NCBI GenBank assembly: GCA_017445115.1
Contig: JAFSUU010000038.1
Location: 1-8,135, forward strand
DNA from: Clostridia bacterium
GTDB lineage: Bacteria; Bacillota_A; Clostridia; Oscillospirales; CAG-272
Reading direction: 5' to 3'
Length of the DNA: 8,135 nt
Numbering within the stretch: the first letter of the stretch is position 1; each line of letters starts with the position of its first letter. Below are positions 5,633-8,135 of this stretch, in pieces. The position numbers and the translations under genes were made by a program. The notes under the pieces are model-generated. The model was not told the origin of the DNA. It worked only from the letters and a program-made list of their open reading frames with translations, and ran no database searches.

Positions 5633-6886
5633 ATGTTTTGCCCTAATTGCGGTACAAATAATCAAGACGGCGCTTTGTTCTGCGAGAACTGCGGCCAAAA
5701 GCTGACCGCGCCGGTTCCCGCTTCCGAAGAGCCTGTCGAGTCGCCCGCCGCCGAGATCCCCGTTGAAGAACCGGCAGCTGCAATACCCGTTTCCGAAGCG
5801 TCTTTTGATGCGCCTGCCGCACCCTCTTACGAAGAACCCGCCCCGGCGTTTGCTCAAAGCGCCCCGCAGTATCAGGCGCCGCCGCAGTATCGACCCGCCG
5901 AGTCCGTGTATTACGGCAAAGCGGCGGGAAATTCCGGCGAAGAAGGTTCGTCAGCGATCGCGGCTCTGAAGCGCGTGCTGTCGTCGCCCATCTTCCTTTT
6001 CGGCGCGATACTTTACACTCTTGCGGGCATTTTGTCGTTTATCGCGAGCGTCACATTTACGGATAAGATCAAGATCAGCTTCAACGGATATTCCGTCACT
6101 TTCGGCACCGATATCGGAAGCGCCGTGTCGTCTCTGATCTCCTTTGCCATCGTCGCCGTCGGCATCTGGCTGATATATTTTGCCGCTCTGAAGAAAGAAA
6201 ACACCTGCTCTCCCGCGGGATTTATCGTGCTGAAAGTCCTTTCGATAATATCGCTTGTGGTTTTGTGCATCGCCGCCTCGGGAATAATCATGGTGTTCGT
6301 CGCGCTCCTTCTCGTCGGCGAAGGTTTTCAGATAGAATCGTATATAAAATTCGGAAATTCGCCGGTCGACGCACAGCTGAAAACGATGTTCGACGCTATC
6401 CTCAGCGTCGATAAATGGGTGTGGGCGGTCGTATTCGGAGCCATACTCGTTGCTGTCGTCCTGGCTATCGTCTTTTTCGCAAAGCTTTCCGGAACGCTGA
6501 ACGCCGCGAAGCGCACGGCGAAGACCGGAGTTCCCGCCAAAGGAACGTCTATGTACGTTGCGGTCTGCTTCTTCATTTTCGCCGCAGGTTCGCTCTCCGC
6601 GGCGGTATCGCTGATGACCGTCGGGCTTATCTTCCACGGCATAGCAACAGTTGTCGTTTCCGCCGCGCTCATCTTCTTCGGCATCTCTGTAATAAATCTC
6701 AAGTCAGCTATGAAAGTTGAGCTTGCAAAAAGCCGAAAGATCCCCGTGGGCATCCCGGCCGGAGGCCCCGCGCCTTACGGCGCAGCATACGGCGGAGCGC
6801 AAGGAGCCGTCTGCCCGAGATGCGGCACGCCGCTCGCTCCGGATTTCAACCTCTGTCCTCGCTGCGGTTTGCCGAGACAGAACTGA
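5633..6886 (+). CDS. Polytopic membrane protein with zinc ribbons at both ends
   Basis: The protein has 417 residues from this start (420 from the ATG at 5624). An N-terminal zinc ribbon has Cys3, Cys6, Cys17 and Cys20 (FCPNCG...FCENCG), and a second one at the C-terminus has Cys394, Cys397, Cys408 and Cys411 (CPRCG...CPRCG). A Pro/Ala/Glu-rich flexible linker (about 25-92) follows the first ribbon. About six membrane segments come next (near 118-140, 161-186, 196-230, 262-284, 306-329 and 330-355), then a Gly/Ala/Pro-rich linker before the last ribbon. An even number of segments would put both ribbons in the cytoplasm. Proteins opening with a zinc ribbon, then a disordered linker and membrane segments, are common in Clostridia but mostly uncharacterised. 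I do not recognise a specific function. It forms its own transcription unit (promoter 5560-5588, terminator 6914-6940). Confidence 0.85.
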   Translation: MFCPNCGTNNQDGALFCENCGQKLTAPVPASEEPVESPAAEIPVEEPAAAIPVSEASFDAPAAPSYEEPAPAFAQSAPQYQAPPQYRPAESVYYGKAAGNSGEEGSSAIAALKRVLSSPIFLFGAILYTLAGILSFIASVTFTDKIKISFNGYSVTFGTDIGSAVSSLISFAIVAVGIWLIYFAALKKENTCSPAGFIVLKVLSIISLVVLCIAASGIIMVFVALLLVGEGFQIESYIKFGNSPVDAQLKTMFDAILSVDKWVWAVVFGAILVAVVLAIVFFAKLSGTLNAAKRTAKTGVPAKGTSMYVAVCFFIFAAGSLSAAVSLMTVGLIFHGIATVVVSAALIFFGISVINLKSAMKVELAKSRKIPVGIPAGGPAPYGAAYGGAQGAVCPRCGTPLAPDFNLCPRCGLPRQN

Positions 6887-6913
6887 TCCGACTTATAATA
6901 TAATGTAATTTTG

Positions 6914-6940
6914 CGGGAAGGCGTTGTCGCCTTCCCGTAT
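6914..6940 (+). terminator. Terminator of the zinc-ribbon gene
   Basis: A perfect 10-bp stem CGGGAAGGCG / CGCCTTCCCG (6914-6923 and 6928-6937) with a TTGT loop, followed by the T-rich tail TATTTATTTA. It lies 27 bases after the stop codon. Confidence 0.88.
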
Positions 6941-6951
6941 TTATTTATAAT

Positions 6952-7111
6952 GAAAGTTTTGCTCCTCGCGCGGAGAGTTGAAGCAGAAATGCGGGGAGAA
7001 CTTTTTGCAAAAAGTTCTCCCCGCACCCTTTTCAAAAACTTTCGGGAAGATTAAGGGGGAGCCTTTAAAAAGGTCCCCCTTACCCCCTCGAAACTTCTCC
7101 CGGGAAGTTTC
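6952..7111. repeat. Nested palindrome cluster
   Basis: The centre is a perfect palindrome of 36 bases at 6990-7025 (half-site TGCGGGGAGAACTTTTTG). A hairpin follows with outer arms TAAGGGGGA (7052-7060) and TCCCCCTTA (7074-7082) and inner arms CCTTT/AAAGG (7062-7073). Another follows with GAAACTTC (7090-7097) and GAAGTTTC (7104-7111). Flanking GAAAGTTTTG (6952-6961) nearly pairs with CAAAAACTTTC (7033-7043). Similar GGGGAGAACTTTTT palindromes are, to my recollection, widespread between genes in Clostridia. It is probably a dispersed, REP-like repeat, as no gene for a transposase is present. Confidence 0.75.
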
Positions 7112-7162
7112 AAGGCGAACAGAGATATTGTATACGAAAAGCCAAAGCTAAACGATCAAACG

Positions 7163-7308
7163 TGTCATCCTGATCCGTAACGGGAGACACTGTAAAGTGG
7201 CTCGCGAGGGGAAGGATCTTTGTATGAACGGTTCTTGGGTATATACTCTCGTGCCGTCAGTCTGAAGATCCTTCGGCGAATTGCAAACAATTACGCCTCA
7301 GGATGACA
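7163..7308. mobile_element. Short inverted-repeat element, copy 1
   Basis: The ends are perfect inverted repeats, TGTCATCCTGA (7163-7173) and TCAGGATGACA (7298-7308). Inside them lies a second inverted pair, GAAGGATCTT (7211-7220) and AAGATCCTTC (7265-7274). The 146-bp element has no coding capacity. It matches the style of a non-autonomous dispersed repeat (MITE or REP-like); similar 'TCATCCTGAG...GAAGGATC' repeats occur in many bacterial genomes. I see no clear target-site duplication. Confidence 0.72.
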
Positions 7309-7370
7309 GTTTTGTTTGTTTGTCTTTGGTTTTTCGTGTACGATATTGTTGTAAGTGAACGTCCTATTAC

Positions 7371-7505
7371 TGTCATCCTGAGGCAGCCGCCGAAGGATCC
7401 ACCGATTAACGACTCTCGGCTACTAAATCAAGAATCGATTATGCGAAGATCCTTCGATTCTGCACCGGGAACCTCGAATATCGTTAGGCTTTTGAGGATG
7501 TGAGA
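7371..7505. mobile_element. Short inverted-repeat element, copy 2 (degenerate right end)
   Basis: It begins with TGTCATCCTGA (7371-7381), then CGAAGGATC (7391-7399) and the inverted AAGATCCTTC (7446-7455). It ends with a decayed version of the terminal repeat, TTGAGGATGTGA near 7492-7503. It has the same order and spacing logic as the copy at 7163-7308 and the same orientation, but the interiors differ. It is probably an older or damaged copy. Confidence 0.6.
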
Positions 7506-7815
7506 TGAGGCGTCGCCGCCGTAGTCGGCGTCATTTTTCCGTAAATTATCCTTATTTTCCTCAAAAAATCACCCCGTTTTTGAAAAATATCTTTGAGCGA
7601 AATTTTACAAATTTTTAAATTTTTTGACGCAAGCGTTTGTACAGACTAACTCATTCACCGCCCGTTTCACAAAATGTTGTTGTGCCCGTTTTCCTTTGTG
7701 GAATATATAGTGACAAGCGCTGCGCCCGCTTGCGTTTTGTTGTCGTTTTGCTCAAAAAAACAGTTCGGCTTCCTTATATAATTAAAATATTCAATAAAAA
7801 AATGGCTTTCAAGTG

Positions 7816-7844
7816 TTGACTTTTTGTGCGTTTGGTGATAGAAT
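7816..7844 (+). promoter_or_regulatory. Promoter of the secreted-protein gene
   Basis: A -35 TTGACT (7816-7821), a 17-base spacer and -10 TAGAAT (7839-7844) preceded by TGA (extended -10). It lies 32 bases before the ATG, downstream of an AT-rich stretch that could act as an UP-like element. Confidence 0.8.
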
Positions 7845-7876
7845 TAACTTACCAAATATTTATGGAGGTATTCATA

Positions 7877-8135
7877 ATGAAAAAAATCCTTGCGTTGATC
7901 ATCACCGTTATGATGTTAGCCTCTACTCTTGTGACCGGCATTTCCGCCGCAAGAGTTGCAAGCTATACACCCGCTAACGGCGAACCGATAGCGCTCACCG
8001 AAAAGTACATCAACGCTACAGGCGGATCTCCTCACATGATGGACGATTCCATAGCGAATGATGACTACACGTTCAGACTCGTTATCAAGACACCGAGCAA
8101 CTACTATGATGAAGCTAAACTCGGTGAATTCGTAA
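7877..8135 (+). CDS. Secreted protein, N-terminal fragment
   Basis: The window cuts this gene off after 86 codons; no stop is reached. It starts MKKILALIITVMMLASTLVTGISA, a clear Sec signal peptide with two lysines, a hydrophobic core of about 16 residues and an Ala-x-Ala-like cleavage region near residues 22-25 (ISA-A). There is no lipobox cysteine, so release or wall attachment is more likely than a lipoprotein. The visible mature part (RVASYTPANGEPIALTEKYINATGG...) has no motif that I recognise. The start is well supported by GGAGG (7864-7868) eight bases upstream and a good promoter at 7816-7844. The ORF is too short for the usual length-based listing only because it is cut. Confidence 0.85.
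   Translation, partial: MKKILALIITVMMLASTLVTGISAARVASYTPANGEPIALTEKYINATGGSPHMMDDSIANDDYTFRLVIKTPSNYYDEAKLGEFV

Larger units (their letters stand above)
6887..7876. other. Gene-poor intergenic region of about 1 kb
   Basis: No reading frame here has a ribosome binding site with protein-like composition. After the terminator at 6914-6940 the region divides into a palindrome cluster (6952-7111), two inverted-repeat elements (7163-7308 and 7371 to about 7505), and an AT-rich stretch (about 7530-7815) leading to the promoter of the last gene. The AT-rich stretch contains a pair ACGCAAGCG (7627-7635) and CGCTTGCGT (7727-7735), plus a local hairpin CAAGCG/CGCTTG (7714-7732); I see no known RNA family in it. 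Confidence 0.7.

Noticed and set aside
7303..7503. A 66-codon plus-strand frame
   Set aside because: It runs across the inverted-repeat elements, with no ribosome binding site and no protein-like pattern.
7511..7538. Possible terminator (CGCCG/CGGCG with a T-run)
   Set aside because: The stem is only five pairs and no gene ends nearby on the plus strand, so it is too weak to list.
7637..7819. A 60-codon plus-strand frame
   Set aside because: It lies in AT-rich sequence before the last gene's promoter, with no ribosome binding site and a composition typical of non-coding DNA.

Overview
The window looks like a chromosomal stretch from an uncultured, gut- or rumen-type member of the Clostridia (Firmicutes/Bacillota). 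The signs are strong AGGAGG-type ribosome binding sites, sigma-A promoters that nearly all carry an extended -10 (TGn), tRNA genes with encoded CCA, lone secreted or membrane proteins with BIG2, C39-like, parvulin-like and zinc-ribbon modules, and several families of short palindromic repeats between genes. The assignment is inferred from style; there is no taxonomic marker such as rRNA.

Layout, left to right. Positions 1-107 hold a cluster of mini-hairpins joined by a constant CACATCAC linker. It abuts the terminator (107-153) of a minus-strand tRNA-Ser(GGA) gene (151-241). Next on the minus strand is a membrane-anchored or secreted protein with a BIG2 domain and a C39-like cysteine peptidase domain (319-1386). 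A divergent promoter region (1418-1507) separates it from a plus-strand two-gene unit: a PflX/COG1313-type radical SAM protein (1536-2408) and a membrane-anchored TPR-like protein (2419-3219). A second mini-hairpin cluster (3216-3403), with a different linker (ATGATATA), starts on the last codons of the TPR gene. It runs into a bidirectional terminator shared with minus-strand tRNA-Arg(ACG) (3445-3520).

The right half has three plus-strand single-gene units. The first is a large membrane-anchored parvulin/PrsA-like protein with an acidic Asp-Thr-Glu-Ala tandem repeat (3745-5502) and its own terminator. The second is a polytopic membrane protein with a zinc ribbon at each end (start best placed at 5633, ends 6886), also with a terminator. 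The third is the beginning of a secreted protein (7877 to the window end). Between the last two lies about 1 kb without a convincing gene. It holds a nested palindrome cluster (6952-7111), two copies of an inverted-repeat element with TGTCATCCTGA ends (7163-7308 and 7371 to about 7505), and an AT-rich stretch.

Nothing here forms an obvious defence, mobile or biosynthetic system. The genes appear to be mostly independent cell-envelope or housekeeping genes. The most unusual content is the repeats: two mini-hairpin arrays of matching architecture but different linker, each next to a tRNA terminator, with the two terminators sharing a nearly identical 21-base core.
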